From the NCBI RefSeq assembly GCF_001591665.1, contig NZ_BCVI01000058.1, forward strand, positions 1 to 64,000: a stretch of DNA of 64,000 nt, given 5' to 3'. The stretch's first letter is position 1. The number at the start of each line of letters is the position of its first letter. A program made the translations under genes and the position numbers. The notes beneath the pieces were generated by a model. The model saw nothing but the letters and a program-made list of their open reading frames with translations, was not told the origin of the DNA and made no database searches. The DNA is from Neobacillus soli NBRC 102451 (lineage in GTDB: Bacteria; Bacillota; Bacilli; Bacillales; Cytobacillaceae). Shown one piece after another: positions 44,721-54,138 of the stretch.

Positions 44721-45038
44721 ATGAAGATAATTACGTTATGTGGTTCAACAAAATTTAAAAATGAGTTTGAATTAGTAAATGAAAAATTAACTCTATTAGG
44801 CCATATTGTTCTTAGTGTTGGAGTATTTGTCCATTCTAAACAAATTAATATTGATTCTAAACATAAAGTCATGCTTGACCAATTACATAAAAAAAAGATT
44901 GATTTATCATTTGAAATATTTGTTATTGATGTAAACAACTATATCGGTAGTAGCACAAAAAAAGAGATAAATTATGCGATAGTTAATAAGAAAAAAGTTA
45001 ATTTTTATTCCGACACTAATAACCCATATTTTAACTAA
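44721..45038 (+). CDS. Nucleoside 2-deoxyribosyltransferase-like protein
   Basis: 105 residues. CGSTKFKNEFELVNEKLTLL at the start, then DQLHKKKIDLSFEIFVIDVN and GSSTKKEINYAI match short NDT/DUF4406-type proteins. They break or exchange the glycosidic bond of deoxynucleosides, or hydrolyse modified dNMPs. It is divergent from the tmk-TS operon, across a 137-bp region with promoters both ways, so it may share its function or regulation. Confidence 0.75.
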   Translation: MKIITLCGSTKFKNEFELVNEKLTLLGHIVLSVGVFVHSKQINIDSKHKVMLDQLHKKKIDLSFEIFVIDVNNYIGSSTKKEINYAIVNKKKVNFYSDTNNPYFN

Positions 45039-45056
45039 TAAAAAAAGCTAAATCGT

Positions 45057-45094
45057 CAAGAAAATATCACCTTGACGGTTTAGCCCTATTTAAA
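45057..45094. terminator. Bidirectional terminator
   Basis: GCTAAATCGTCAAG pairs with CTTGACGGTTTAGC, with A-rich and T-rich flanks. It serves the convergent NDT-like and DUF1643 genes and includes the DUF1643 stop. Confidence 0.85.
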
Positions 45095-45598
45095 AAATGG
45101 TTCAGGTACCTTATTAGATTTAACATAAAGTGGATGTCTAGGGTATCCTTCCCGTGTAAGCTCTAAAGCATACAGAGGAGTGTTAATTTCTTTAATCAAT
45201 TCTAGAACTTCTTTATCCCTGTCCAATAAGCTTCCTTTGGTTCCCCAAGCTAGTATTACTTTATCAGACCTACTTAATGCTTTGCTTATGTATTCGTTAT
45301 TTTTTTCTCCAATAGGATCACAAACTGAAAGTAATAATTTCGGATCAGTTGACCTATATGCAAAAAGGTTAACAACTTCCAAAGAACCGTACCCCCAACC
45401 CATGGCAAATTTAATACATCTACGAAGTGTAGGGTCATCCTCTCTATCATCAGCTGTACTAGGGTTTAACATAACGAAAGTAATCCTTGGGAGCTTTTCA
45501 TTCCATATTCTCCATAAAGAGTACCGGTATTCTTCATTTTTATCAATTATTGCACCACTAAAACTTTTATTTAATTCATCATAGAATGTTAACTGCAT
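45086..45598 (-). CDS. DUF1643-family protein
   Basis: About 170 residues. The family core is visible: FVMLNPSTADDREDDPTLRR then GWGYGSLEVVNLFAYRSTDP and KVILAWGTKG. DUF1643 is uncharacterised, often in phage or mobile contexts, possibly nucleotide-linked. Start at ATG 45598 after GGGTGATT. It is convergent with the NDT-like gene. Confidence 0.85.
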   Translation of the reverse strand: MQLTFYDELNKSFSGAIIDKNEEYRYSLWRIWNEKLPRITFVMLNPSTADDREDDPTLRRCIKFAMGWGYGSLEVVNLFAYRSTDPKLLLSVCDPIGEKNNEYISKALSRSDKVILAWGTKGSLLDRDKEVLELIKEINTPLYALELTREGYPRHPLYVKSNKVPEPFFK

Positions 45599-45607
45599 TT
45601 TAATCAC

Positions 45608-45936
45608 CCAATTTTTATTTTATATAATTATTAAGTATAAGTTATTAATTAAGATTTTTGTAACTTTTAAATTAATTTCAAGTATTTGAAGTTAATTACA
45701 AACGTTTTGTCGATTAATCATGGGTAACCTTTTGGAGCTGTCATTTCCACCAACTAATTCAATTTATATAAATAAATTTAAACCTGAGATCATTGATAAA
45801 TATGTATTTCCAAGATGGACATATCCCTCCCTCGAAATTGTTTGTCATAGAAGGTGAACCTATCATTGTTTCTGGTCGGGACTCCCCCCCAAAAACACTA
45901 TGAAAACAGTATCTGTGGACTTCGCTATTCTTTCCC
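45608..45936. other. Gene-free stretch
   Basis: AT-rich. One short plus-strand frame (45730-45858, including KPEIIDKYVFPRWTYPSLEI) may be a remnant but has no family I recognise. Confidence 0.3.
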
Positions 45937-46145
45937 CTATGGTAAATCCCTCACCACAAGAATTCTTTTTTCACAATCGTACTCCCTGCGAATCTTGCGG
46001 AGCTTTGACCAGATATAAGGGACGTCCATCCCTGCCCGGTCAAAAATATGTAAATTCGCCTTTGATAACGTTGCGATACTGTCCGTGAAATGCTGCCAAT
46101 CGTCCTCTTGAAACTCCTTTTTCGGGTTCTTCATTTTGAGACTCT
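45937..46145 (-). pseudogene. Fragment of a DnaB-type replicative helicase
   Basis: Starting exactly at the IS66 left end, the frame reads SLKMKNPKKEFQEDDWQHFT then DSIATLSKANLHIFDRAGMD and IWSKLRKIRREYDCEK. This fits the DnaB segment between Walker A and Walker B. Neither side of the gene remains, and no partner lies beyond the IS right end. Confidence 0.6.
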
Positions 46146-46229
46146 GTAAGCCCCCATTCAAACAACGCATATAAACGAACAGCGCCTCTTGGTACGATAC
46201 ATATATCAAATAAAGGAGGTGCTTTTCTT

Positions 46230-46424
46230 ATGCCACAACAGAAATTAACGATCGTCCCCGTTACACTTCACGCCGAAAATACAGACCGCGTTACATCTAT
46301 TTCTCCAACAACTCTTGCCAATAGCACTTGCACGATTAAAACGGCAAACGCTGAAATATCCTTCTTCAATGGCATAGATGAGTACATCATCCAAACCGTC
46401 ATGAGGGAGTTGAAAAATTTATGA
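46230..46424 (+). CDS. IS66 accessory protein TnpA (short form)
   Basis: 64 residues after AAAGGAGGTGC. It reads like the C-terminal part of IS66 TnpA (KLTIVPVTLHAENT), lacking the helix-turn-helix half. Its stop overlaps the tnpB start. Confidence 0.7.
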   Translation: MPQQKLTIVPVTLHAENTDRVTSISPTTLANSTCTIKTANAEISFFNGIDEYIIQTVMRELKNL

Positions 46425-46774
46425 AACACGATTATACAAGTGTGAAAAACATTTACATCATTTGCGGTAAGACAGATATGAGAAAAGGGATTGATGGGCT
46501 AGCAACACTGATTCAAGATTCTTTTAAATTGGATCCATATGGCGATTCCATTTTCTTATTTTCTGGGTGGAGTAAAGACCGATATAAATGTTTATATTTT
46601 GATGGCGATGGATTCGCTATGCTCTATAAACGTCTGGATAATGGCAAACTTCAATGGCCTAAAGATGAAAATGAAGTACGTAATCTTTCACAACAGGCGC
46701 TTCGCTGGCTCCTTGAAGGGTTATCCAATCAGCAGCCAAAAGCAATTCAAACATCACTAAAGGGAGTGTTCTAA
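46421..46774 (+). CDS. tnpB: IS66 Orf2 protein TnpB
   Basis: 117 residues. ICGKTDMRKGIDGLATLIQ and LFSGWSKDRYKCLYFDGDGF are the signature of IS66 Orf2. It is required with TnpC for transposition; biochemical role unsettled. ATGA-type overlap with TnpA. Confidence 0.92.
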   Translation: MKHDYTSVKNIYIICGKTDMRKGIDGLATLIQDSFKLDPYGDSIFLFSGWSKDRYKCLYFDGDGFAMLYKRLDNGKLQWPKDENEVRNLSQQALRWLLEGLSNQQPKAIQTSLKGVF

Positions 46775-46874
46775 ATCTATTAAAACGTTGATTTGTAGCC
46801 ACTTTTACCTTCATTTTTCACGTTCAAAATGGTATAATATAATTAACTTATACGAACGAAAAGTGGTGAAATAA

Positions 46875-48467
46875 ATGGTTAATGTTTCTTCAAACAACGA
46901 GAATCAATACGAGAAATTAATTAAACTTTTCGAAGAACAATTGGCTACCGCCAATCAACAAAACAAAAATCTCTCGGAGAAGCTAGATAAAGCTATTAAA
47001 CAGAACGAAGCATTAACCGAGCGACTTCACCAATTAACAAAACTTCTATTTGGATCTAAAACGGAAAAATCTAAATATAACGAACCGGACGGACAAGTGT
47101 CATTATTTGAAGATGACCCGTCTTTTAACGAATCTGAGCACACAGAAGAACAAAGCCAACAGACAATTTCTTATACTGTTGTACGGAAGATTCAAAGGAA
47201 AAAACAAAATGATTCATTGCGTAATGACGTGGAGGTTGAAACGATTCACCATCACCCAGAAAGCACAATCTGTGATTGTTGCCAACATCAAATGGTTGAA
47301 ATGGGTGGTACAATTGTCCGTGAAGAGGCCAAGTTTATTCCTGCAAAGATGATGAAAGTGCAGCACATTGCACTTGCTTATGAATGTAAAAGCTGCAAAG
47401 GAGATTCATCTCAGCCAGCGCAAATTAAAAGTGGAAAAGCACCACAACCAGCTATTCAACGCAGTATCGCTAGTCCTAGCGTACTCGCCAAAGTCATCTA
47501 TGATAAATTCATACAATACTTACCACTTTGCCGTCAGGTAAATGAATGGGCGCGTTATGGGCTGGATACGAATGATAAGAACCTTTCCAATTGGGTTATT
47601 CTTGTAGCAAACGATTGGCTATTTCCTATTTACGAACGAATGAAAGCGTTAATGATGGATAAATCCATTTTGCATGTCGATGAAACATATGCGCAAATTA
47701 TCAACCGATCTGATGGGAAATCTGGTCAATCCAATGCCTATAATTGGGTGTATCGAAGTGTGCCAAGCCAAGGGCCACCAATTACACTCTTTCAAAGCTC
47801 ATTATCACGGGCTCGATCGGTCCTTGAAAATTTCACGGAAGGCTATTCTGGAACGATTGTTTGTGATGGTTATTCTGCCTATGGTAAGTTGGAAGGCATT
47901 ACTTTCGCAAATTGTTGGGCGCATGTTCGTCGATATTGGCTGAAAGCGGACAGCAAAAATGGACGAATCGGTGTGAACTACTGTGATGAGTTGTATCGAC
48001 TAGAAAGGAAATTCAAACATTTGTCTCCGAGCAAGCGTAGAAAAAAACGCCAGAAATACTCGAAGCCAATCGTGGAAGAATTCCTTAACTGGATTGAAAC
48101 ATCACCATTCTTCGGAAAAAATGCTCTCTCAAAAGCAGCAGAATACACATTGAACCGAGCGAATGGACTCAAAGAGTTCTTGAATGATGGCCGCATTGAG
48201 ATTGATAATAATCCAGCCGAAAACGCAATTCGTCCCAATGTCATTGGTCGGAAAAATTGGCTTTTTTCGGTAAGTGAAGCTGGCGCAAAAGCAAACGCCA
48301 TATGTTTGAGTATTGCGGAAACCGCCAAAAGTAACCGGGTGAATTTTTACGAATACATAAAGAAACTATTGACGGTTCTACCAAATCTCGACATCTATCA
48401 AAACCCTGAAATTTTAGACCAATTCATGCCCTGGTCAAAAATGATTCAGGCAGAATGTAGTAAATAA
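46875..48467 (+). CDS. tnpC: IS66 transposase TnpC
   Basis: 530 residues. N-terminal leucine-zipper-like coiled coil (~10-55), a zinc-finger region (CDCCQHQM, CKSCKG), then the DDE domain: HVDETYAQ, VCDGYSAYG and NNPAENAIRP hold the three acidic residues. Frame is intact, so the element may be active. Confidence 0.95.
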   Translation: MVNVSSNNENQYEKLIKLFEEQLATANQQNKNLSEKLDKAIKQNEALTERLHQLTKLLFGSKTEKSKYNEPDGQVSLFEDDPSFNESEHTEEQSQQTISYTVVRKIQRKKQNDSLRNDVEVETIHHHPESTICDCCQHQMVEMGGTIVREEAKFIPAKMMKVQHIALAYECKSCKGDSSQPAQIKSGKAPQPAIQRSIASPSVLAKVIYDKFIQYLPLCRQVNEWARYGLDTNDKNLSNWVILVANDWLFPIYERMKALMMDKSILHVDETYAQIINRSDGKSGQSNAYNWVYRSVPSQGPPITLFQSSLSRARSVLENFTEGYSGTIVCDGYSAYGKLEGITFANCWAHVRRYWLKADSKNGRIGVNYCDELYRLERKFKHLSPSKRRKKRQKYSKPIVEEFLNWIETSPFFGKNALSKAAEYTLNRANGLKEFLNDGRIEIDNNPAENAIRPNVIGRKNWLFSVSEAGAKANAICLSIAETAKSNRVNFYEYIKKLLTVLPNLDIYQNPEILDQFMPWSKMIQAECSK

Positions 48468-48573
48468 ATGAAAAAAGCCGTATATCCGATTTAAAAAATC
48501 TCGATTTACGGCTAATTGTGATGTGTACCGGAAAGGTGCGCATTATTTTTATTATTCGGGCTTACAGTGGTCA

Positions 48574-48834
48574 TTATTCTTTTTTTAGTAACCATACAGT
48601 ATACCGGTAGTCGGGGTCGAAATAGCCTGGAAATCCTTTATTTAGTAGGGATTTCTCAAGGGGATGTCCATGTTCTGACTCAAACTTTCCCCTATCCCAG
48701 TGAAAGAAACGATCATATCTTTCTCCTGTATAAATATCGTCTGCCCAACGTATCCCGAAATCACCTGGATTCTTGATTCCATTGATCAATAACAACCCGC
48801 AAACAAAACACTCTTTACATTCAAAAACTTCCAT
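48574..48834 (-). CDS. Unknown 86-residue protein
   Basis: N-terminal CKECFVCGLL may be a small zinc-binding knuckle. The rest (GIRWADDIYTGERYDRFFHW) is not recognised. Its end lies 9 bp from the IS66 right end, so it may be truncated or disturbed. Confidence 0.4.
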   Translation of the reverse strand: MEVFECKECFVCGLLLINGIKNPGDFGIRWADDIYTGERYDRFFHWDRGKFESEHGHPLEKSLLNKGFPGYFDPDYRYTVWLLKKE

Positions 48835-49171
48835 GGAAGTGCACCTGTATGTGCAAATGTATTTCCTTCATCACTTTTATATGCTGCAAGCCCAATTGCT
48901 ATATAGGATTCTATTATTTGAAAGTCCAATAATATCCTTAAAATCCCAATTAACTCTATAGTATCAATTTCGAATTTACTTCCAATACCTTTCTATTAAC
49001 GTTTTGAGAACTGGAATCATTGTTTTTTAAGAACGCTAATCTATATGAATCCTTTTTATATCAACATTCTGTTGGCTTTCGCTATGGGCTAAAACAGATA
49101 AAAATGGACTCTTGTAGATAGCATTTGAACCAATTTGAACCATGATAGATGATAGTTGAATACAATTTAAA
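48835..49171. other. Gene-free stretch
   Basis: AT-rich sequence without an open frame I would support. Confidence 0.35.
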
Positions 49172-50827
49172 TTAAAAATCATCAAAATCAACAAGATGAT
49201 TCTCAACATTATATCCTAAGTTCCACATAATATCTTTAAATTCAATTTCTTTTGGCTCTCTTGACTCATCATGAAATTCACAATTTATTAACTTATCTCG
49301 TATTTGACTAGTTAGATTATTTTCTATTTCTTCTCCTGAATTTAAAAATTTTACATCTCCAATAACAGATATTCCTAATAGATTTTCAGGTCTCTCTAAT
49401 GAGACTATGATCTCATCTGAAAATAATAGTCTTTCTTTACTTTGGGGAAATTTTTTCCATATTTTTTGTAACTCTTTACTACCAAATATTAAATCTTTTG
49501 GGTCAAACCCTGCAATTTTAAATAATTTATAAATATACCTTAATTTATCAGTCCTATTTAATCTAGTTCCCAATAATATTTCAGTTTCTTCATCTAAGAA
49601 CAATTCTGAATATGAATCAAAAGTTGTGTTTAATTCTTCATGTCTAGTTGATATACACGGCAAGTCTCTTAAATCCTTGTATCTTAAATCTTTCACATTA
49701 ATTAATGTAATAAATACTTTTTCCATCATTTCTTTCTGATTATTTAAAGTATACACAGTACCAAACAAAGTAAATACAATTTTTTCTTCTTTTGAAGAAT
49801 ATACTTCCTTAAATGTTTTAATCTCATTTGCTATGTTTTCTTTAGTAACTTCATCTTCCAGGCTAAAGTATTCAATAAAATCTTCAACCCTCATTAAATC
49901 TAATAGTTTTCCCGTTTTTTGGTAGAACTCTATCTTCAATTGATCATGTACTACTCTTTCTTTTCCTAACTTTATTCTCCAATCTGATTTTTCATCTGAC
50001 AAACCATCATTTGTTACAATTACAACTTTAGAGAATTTCTCTTTTTTTTCTTCATCAACTTGTAACAAATTTATTAAATCTTTCCATAAGATAAGATCTC
50101 CTGCTTTATCAGGAATAACTAGGTCTCCAAATATCTTTTCTTTATCACCTTTACTTTCATCACAAAATCCTGGGGGGATATTCTTTGCATACCTAACATC
50201 CATATCTGATATATATTCATCAATATTTTCTTGTGTATACATTTCTCCAACAACACTTGTACTTTTAAACAATTTATCAATTCGATCTGTAAGGTCTCTT
50301 ATTTTTTTTTCATACTCTGCTATCTTAGGTAAATTCTTTTCTGAATCAGAAAATCCTTTTAACTTTTCATTAAGTATATTCTCTATTTCAATACACTTAT
50401 TTTCAACTTCCATTACAGAACTTTCAACATATTCATTTATAATTTCTTCTATATCCTTTTTCAGTAAATTATTTAATTGATCATAATTCTTCGATTTGTT
50501 TCTAAAACTCTCAGATTTTAGTTTTTGCTTAATTGCTGAAATATCAAATATTTTTACTTCTTCAACAACTGAATTAACATAGTTTTCTAAAATCTTAATA
50601 TCACTTTTCAAGGAACTGGTTACAGAATTTATATTGGATAGGAACTCTATATACGTCATAAAAGGAATATATATATCCTTCTCTTTATTCTCTAATGCTT
50701 TTATATAACTATCTCCATTAGAGTAACTTTGATAAGCATATAAGAAATAATTAGTATCAAAAACAAATAAAGTTTCCTCTGAATCTTCTTGCTTATATTT
50801 GTAGTTCAATGCAGACAAATAACTCAT
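49172..50827 (-). CDS. PIN_8 (DUF4935)-type predicted ribonuclease
   Basis: 551 residues. The split PIN-like nuclease is clear: Asp24 (FVFDTNYF), Glu61 (MTYIEFL), a long coiled-coil insert (~70-200), then IPPGFCDE, GDLILWKDL and VVIVTNDGLSDEKSDW, the second half of the active site. The C-terminal ~250 residues are not recognised. PIN_8 proteins occur in defence islands as probable RNA-cutting effectors. AGAAGG precedes the ATG. It is followed on its 5' side by decayed fragments. Confidence 0.82.
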   Translation of the reverse strand: MSYLSALNYKYKQEDSEETLFVFDTNYFLYAYQSYSNGDSYIKALENKEKDIYIPFMTYIEFLSNINSVTSSLKSDIKILENYVNSVVEEVKIFDISAIKQKLKSESFRNKSKNYDQLNNLLKKDIEEIINEYVESSVMEVENKCIEIENILNEKLKGFSDSEKNLPKIAEYEKKIRDLTDRIDKLFKSTSVVGEMYTQENIDEYISDMDVRYAKNIPPGFCDESKGDKEKIFGDLVIPDKAGDLILWKDLINLLQVDEEKKEKFSKVVIVTNDGLSDEKSDWRIKLGKERVVHDQLKIEFYQKTGKLLDLMRVEDFIEYFSLEDEVTKENIANEIKTFKEVYSSKEEKIVFTLFGTVYTLNNQKEMMEKVFITLINVKDLRYKDLRDLPCISTRHEELNTTFDSYSELFLDEETEILLGTRLNRTDKLRYIYKLFKIAGFDPKDLIFGSKELQKIWKKFPQSKERLLFSDEIIVSLERPENLLGISVIGDVKFLNSGEEIENNLTSQIRDKLINCEFHDESREPKEIEFKDIMWNLGYNVENHLVDFDDF

Positions 50828-50888
50828 AATAAACCTTCTTTCAGCTCGAAAAAATTTGTACTAATGCTAAACAGTACCGATCTAAATT

Positions 50889-50925
50889 TTAGCGGGCCTG
50901 ACCCCCGGCACGGTCGTCTAGTCCT
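50889..50925. repeat. Half copy of the hairpin repeat
   Basis: GCGGGCCTGACCCCCGGCAC gives only the left arm. It sits at the broken end of the hydrolase fragment at 50971-51061. Confidence 0.5.
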
Positions 50926-50970
50926 TCTTTTTTATTTTCTTTGCTTTCATCAATATCATCTGTACATTTG

Positions 50971-51061
50971 TTCATGTTTGAAAATCAGAAGTAAATCCAT
51001 GGATAAATACTAATATATTCTTTTTATTTTCTTTTTTTATTAATTCAATTGGCGGTTTCAT
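50971..51061 (-). pseudogene. 5' stub of an alpha/beta hydrolase gene
   Basis: AAGGGGGAAAAGAA then ATG, MKPPIELIKKENKKNILVFI then HGFTSDFQT and a stop. LVFIHGFTS is the start of a serine-hydrolase fold (HG oxyanion motif). The rest is missing; the hairpin-repeat arm lies just beyond. Confidence 0.6.
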
Positions 51062-51197
51062 TTCTTTTCCCCCTTGAAGGTTCTACTATTACATATTTTA
51101 ACATTGAATAAATATAACTTACCATAATTCGACAACAAATATAGTATATTCTGTATATATAACTATTTGTATTGTGTTTCTAATAAAAAATAAAAAG

Positions 51198-51219
51198 GTG
51201 TCTCAAATTTTGAGACACT
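51198..51219. terminator. Hairpin
   Basis: GTGTCTCAAA and TTTGAGACAC-type arms pair; A-rich left and TTAAC right flanks. Possible bidirectional terminator. Confidence 0.6.
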
Positions 51220-51272
51220 CTTAACAAATCTGTCATATTATTTATTTTAAATATTAATGCTTCTCATTTTTC

Positions 51273-51475
51273 TTATCCAAGTAAGCTTAGGTCCTGTGGT
51301 TTCTTACTTTCACTTAAATCGTCCGGAGTTCTACCAGCTATTAATATTACATTAATGTTTATACCTTTATTAAGGTCAACTTCTAAAACCCTAGGTGGAT
51401 AATCAAAGAATTATAGAATTTTGATTTGGATCAACTATCTCTTTAATTCTTTAGCTTAGCTGCATCAGCAATTGA
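51273..51475 (-). pseudogene. Unrecognised gene remnant
   Basis: The last ~45 codons read FDYPPRVLEVDLNKGININV then ILIAGRTPDDLSESKKPQDL, stop at 51273. Upstream, another frame gives KEIVDPNQNSIIL, so at least one shift is present. No family recognised. Confidence 0.4.
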
Positions 51476-51584
51476 GAATTCTATCATCAAGTGATGATAG
51501 AATTAAAAGATTAGGATACATTTACAAAAGTATAAGAATTTAGAAAAGAGGCCCATTTAATAAAAACTTCATTTCAACATGTTA

Positions 51585-53246
51585 TCATATAAAATTACTA
51601 TTTAAAGCGGGTAATGTATGATCTAGCCACTCGCCTTCAAGATCAGTTCCAGAACAATGAATCTCATATTCATTAATTTTAAATCTTACTGGAACTTCTG
51701 AATAAAATTCATTAGGAATGCGATGCTTTTTATTTTGTAATGTATCAATTGTATGACCTAGTCCTTTATTCAGTAACTCAATCAAATGATCTAAAGTTAT
51801 AACGTGTGCAAGAGGATCACTATATCTACCTGTTCCTATACTTTCATTCATTACAACACAGTTTTCATATCTCCTAGGTCGTTTTCCCTTATATTGTGGA
51901 CCAAAGTATTCCAATAGAATTGCATCGATATTTTGAGTTATATATTCATAAGCAATTGGTAAGCTATTAAGACCTTTTTTAACATGTTCATCAACAGCAT
52001 ACATTTCACTTGTAGTAGAAGGAGATATTGTCCACTTCAATTCAACTATTAGTAAATCTAGAGTTTCGCAATCTAGAAATAGGATATCCATTCCACTTCT
52101 CTTTTCTTGAGCCTTTGTTCTTTTCTCTCCAATAATAATCTTCTTATTATCTAATAATTTTTTAATCAAGTTTATCTGTTGATTTTCACAATCATTTGAG
52201 AGTCTATGAAACGACTTATCCTCTAATTTAGGAAGTAAAGCCATTAAGTTTCTTTCCGGTCTAACAAACACATTCGTAAAACACACAGACAATGCTAATT
52301 TTTTCTCTGATAATGGTATAAAAAATTGATAAGCTGGATCATTGTTATTTCTATTTACATAAGTTAAATCTGTAATAATATTCTCAACAGTATCTTTAGA
52401 TAATCCCGATAATTTAGATATTTGACTTACCCACCATTTTTTATCAAAAACCTTTATTAAGTCTTGTGACTTGTATTGCCCAATAAAAATGATTGGATTT
52501 TTCTTAGCATGGTTCATCATCCATCTTGTAAGTAATCCATCCAAGCTTACACTAAAAGACTTATATTCTTTTAAGGTATAATCACCTAAATTCCATGTTT
52601 CAGGCATGATAAATTCACTAGATTGTAATTCCTGGATTGCACTAATATTTCGAGTTTTTATATTGTCTAATTGTAAACGTTCCCTATGCGCTTGCCTCCA
52701 AGAATTATATGCCAGAAAAGCATGATGGTTATCATTTTCAGTGACAAATTCAATCTTCTTATTATCTATTTTTATAGAATATGCACCTCGTGAGGCTGAA
52801 AAAAGTATTTCTCTAAGCATTTCGTACTTATATGAAAATATAAGCATGTTTATTAGTTCTTTTCTAGAAGGCTTAAATGACATATTCTTCATATCATCGT
52901 TACAATAATCAAATATCCATTTAACTGCCCATTTTAACGACTCTTGTATAAACCTCTCATTCTGTCTTTCATCTAATGCAGGATTTAAATCTGGTATATT
53001 TTTAGCATTACCATTAACATGTAAAAAGGCAAGCTCCGAATGTATCGTTAATAATTCCATTAATGCTTTACTCTTGGACATTTTAACAATAGGGAGATTT
53101 TCTCGATAAGAATTTATCTTATACATCATCTTATTTAAATCTTCATAAGTCCCTTTTGACAATTTATGAATACTATACATTTTTTCCTTTTTAACTTCCA
53201 AAAATATCGCCTCTGTATATTGTATTAAACTTAATGTTACGATCAT
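51585..53246 (-). CDS. Large protein with C-terminal PD-(D/E)xK nuclease-like domain
   Basis: 553 residues. Residues 1-350 are not recognised (mostly helical, LLTRWMMNHAKKNPIIFIG). Near 385-405 is GMDILFLD followed by LLIVELKW: Asp387, Glu402, Lys404, the PD-(D/E)xK core as in Shedu (DUF4263) or Cas4-like nucleases. I infer a DNA-targeting defence or repair role. It is the last gene before ung and reads the same way as the PIN_8 gene. Confidence 0.6.
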   Translation of the reverse strand: MIVTLSLIQYTEAIFLEVKKEKMYSIHKLSKGTYEDLNKMMYKINSYRENLPIVKMSKSKALMELLTIHSELAFLHVNGNAKNIPDLNPALDERQNERFIQESLKWAVKWIFDYCNDDMKNMSFKPSRKELINMLIFSYKYEMLREILFSASRGAYSIKIDNKKIEFVTENDNHHAFLAYNSWRQAHRERLQLDNIKTRNISAIQELQSSEFIMPETWNLGDYTLKEYKSFSVSLDGLLTRWMMNHAKKNPIIFIGQYKSQDLIKVFDKKWWVSQISKLSGLSKDTVENIITDLTYVNRNNNDPAYQFFIPLSEKKLALSVCFTNVFVRPERNLMALLPKLEDKSFHRLSNDCENQQINLIKKLLDNKKIIIGEKRTKAQEKRSGMDILFLDCETLDLLIVELKWTISPSTTSEMYAVDEHVKKGLNSLPIAYEYITQNIDAILLEYFGPQYKGKRPRRYENCVVMNESIGTGRYSDPLAHVITLDHLIELLNKGLGHTIDTLQNKKHRIPNEFYSEVPVRFKINEYEIHCSGTDLEGEWLDHTLPALNSNFI

Positions 53247-53466
53247 ACTTCCATCGTTAACGCCATTTTTTTAAGTATTCCTCAATGTACTTTTTGGCTC
53301 TCTCTTAATTCATATAGTCTATTTATTTCGATAGGAAATTCTATTCTCCTGTTTACCATCACTTGTGATACGGTTCACTGTACCATATATTAATCTTGAG
53401 GATTGGCACCGGTTAAAACTTAATTAAATCTCTAAAAGACTTAATTAAAGTTGCATGAAGCCCATT

Positions 53467-54138
53467 CTATAAATCTGGTATCTGCCAGTCAATTTCCTCC
53501 ACCCCTAAATCGCGCAAAATCGCATTGGTTCGGGAAAATGGTTTGCTTCCAAAAAAGCCCTTATTGGCGGAAAATGGGCTGGGATGTGACGACTTTATGA
53601 TGAAATGCCCTGATGAAGTGATTAGTTGTTGTTTTTGTTGCGGGAAATTTCCCCAAAGGATAAAAACAACTGGTTTCTCCCTTTGATTCAATGCTTCAAT
53701 TACTTTATTAGTAAACTCTTCCCAACCGATACCTTTATGTGAGTTTGGGCTTCCTGCCCGTACTGTTAAAACCGCATTCAACATCAATACTCCCTGCCTC
53801 GCCCATTTTACTAGGTACCCATTATTAGGGATAGAGCAACCCAAATCTGTTTGCAGCTCCTTATAAATATTTTTCAATGATGGAGGAATCCGTACACCTG
53901 GCTTAACTGAAAAACTTAAACCATGGGCCTGTCCTGGTCCGTGATAAGGGTCTTGGCCAATAATGACTGCTTTCGTTTCGTTACATGAAGTAAAATGCAG
54001 TGCATTATAATTATCTAATTGCTCCGGATAAACCACTTTTGTTTGGTATTCTTCGAGCAGTATTTTCCTCAATCGCTGGTAATAAGGTTTCGCAAATTCT
54101 TCTTCAAGTAATGGTGCCCAATCATTTTTCAAAATAGC
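53467..54138 (-). CDS. ung: Uracil-DNA glycosylase, family 1
   Basis: 223 residues. Catalytic Asp64 is in the water-activating motif [14 protein letters not shown], and the DNA-intercalation motif [17 protein letters not shown] is intact. It removes uracil from DNA. I prefer ATG 54138 (GTGGAAG upstream) over 54156. A 29-bp piece of this gene recurs at 56445. Confidence 0.95.
   Translation of the reverse strand, partial: AILKNDWAPLLEEEFAKPYYQRLRKILLEEYQTKVVYPEQLDNYNALHFTSCNETKAVIIGQDPYHGPGQAHGLSFSVKPGVRIPPSLKNIYKELQTDLGCSIPNNGYLVKWARQGVLMLNAVLTVRAGSPNSHKGIGWEEFTNKVIEALNQREKPVVFILWGNFPQQKQQLITSSGHFIIKSSHPSPFSANKGFFGSKPFSRTNAILRDLGVEEIDWQIPDL

Larger units (their letters stand above)
46146..48565 (+). 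mobile_element. Complete IS66-family element (2420 bp)
   Basis: Left end GTAAGCCC at 46146 and inverted right end GGGCTTAC ending at 48565. Both ends share a second block (GCGCxCCTxTxxGGTAC). Three genes inside: tnpA-like, tnpB, tnpC. The flanking 8 bp differ (GAGACTCT left, AGTGGTCA right), so no target duplication is visible and a deletion or recombination may have followed insertion. Confidence 0.9.

Noticed and set aside
46146..48565. 8-bp target duplication of IS66
   Set aside because: GAGACTCT on the left and AGTGGTCA on the right do not match.
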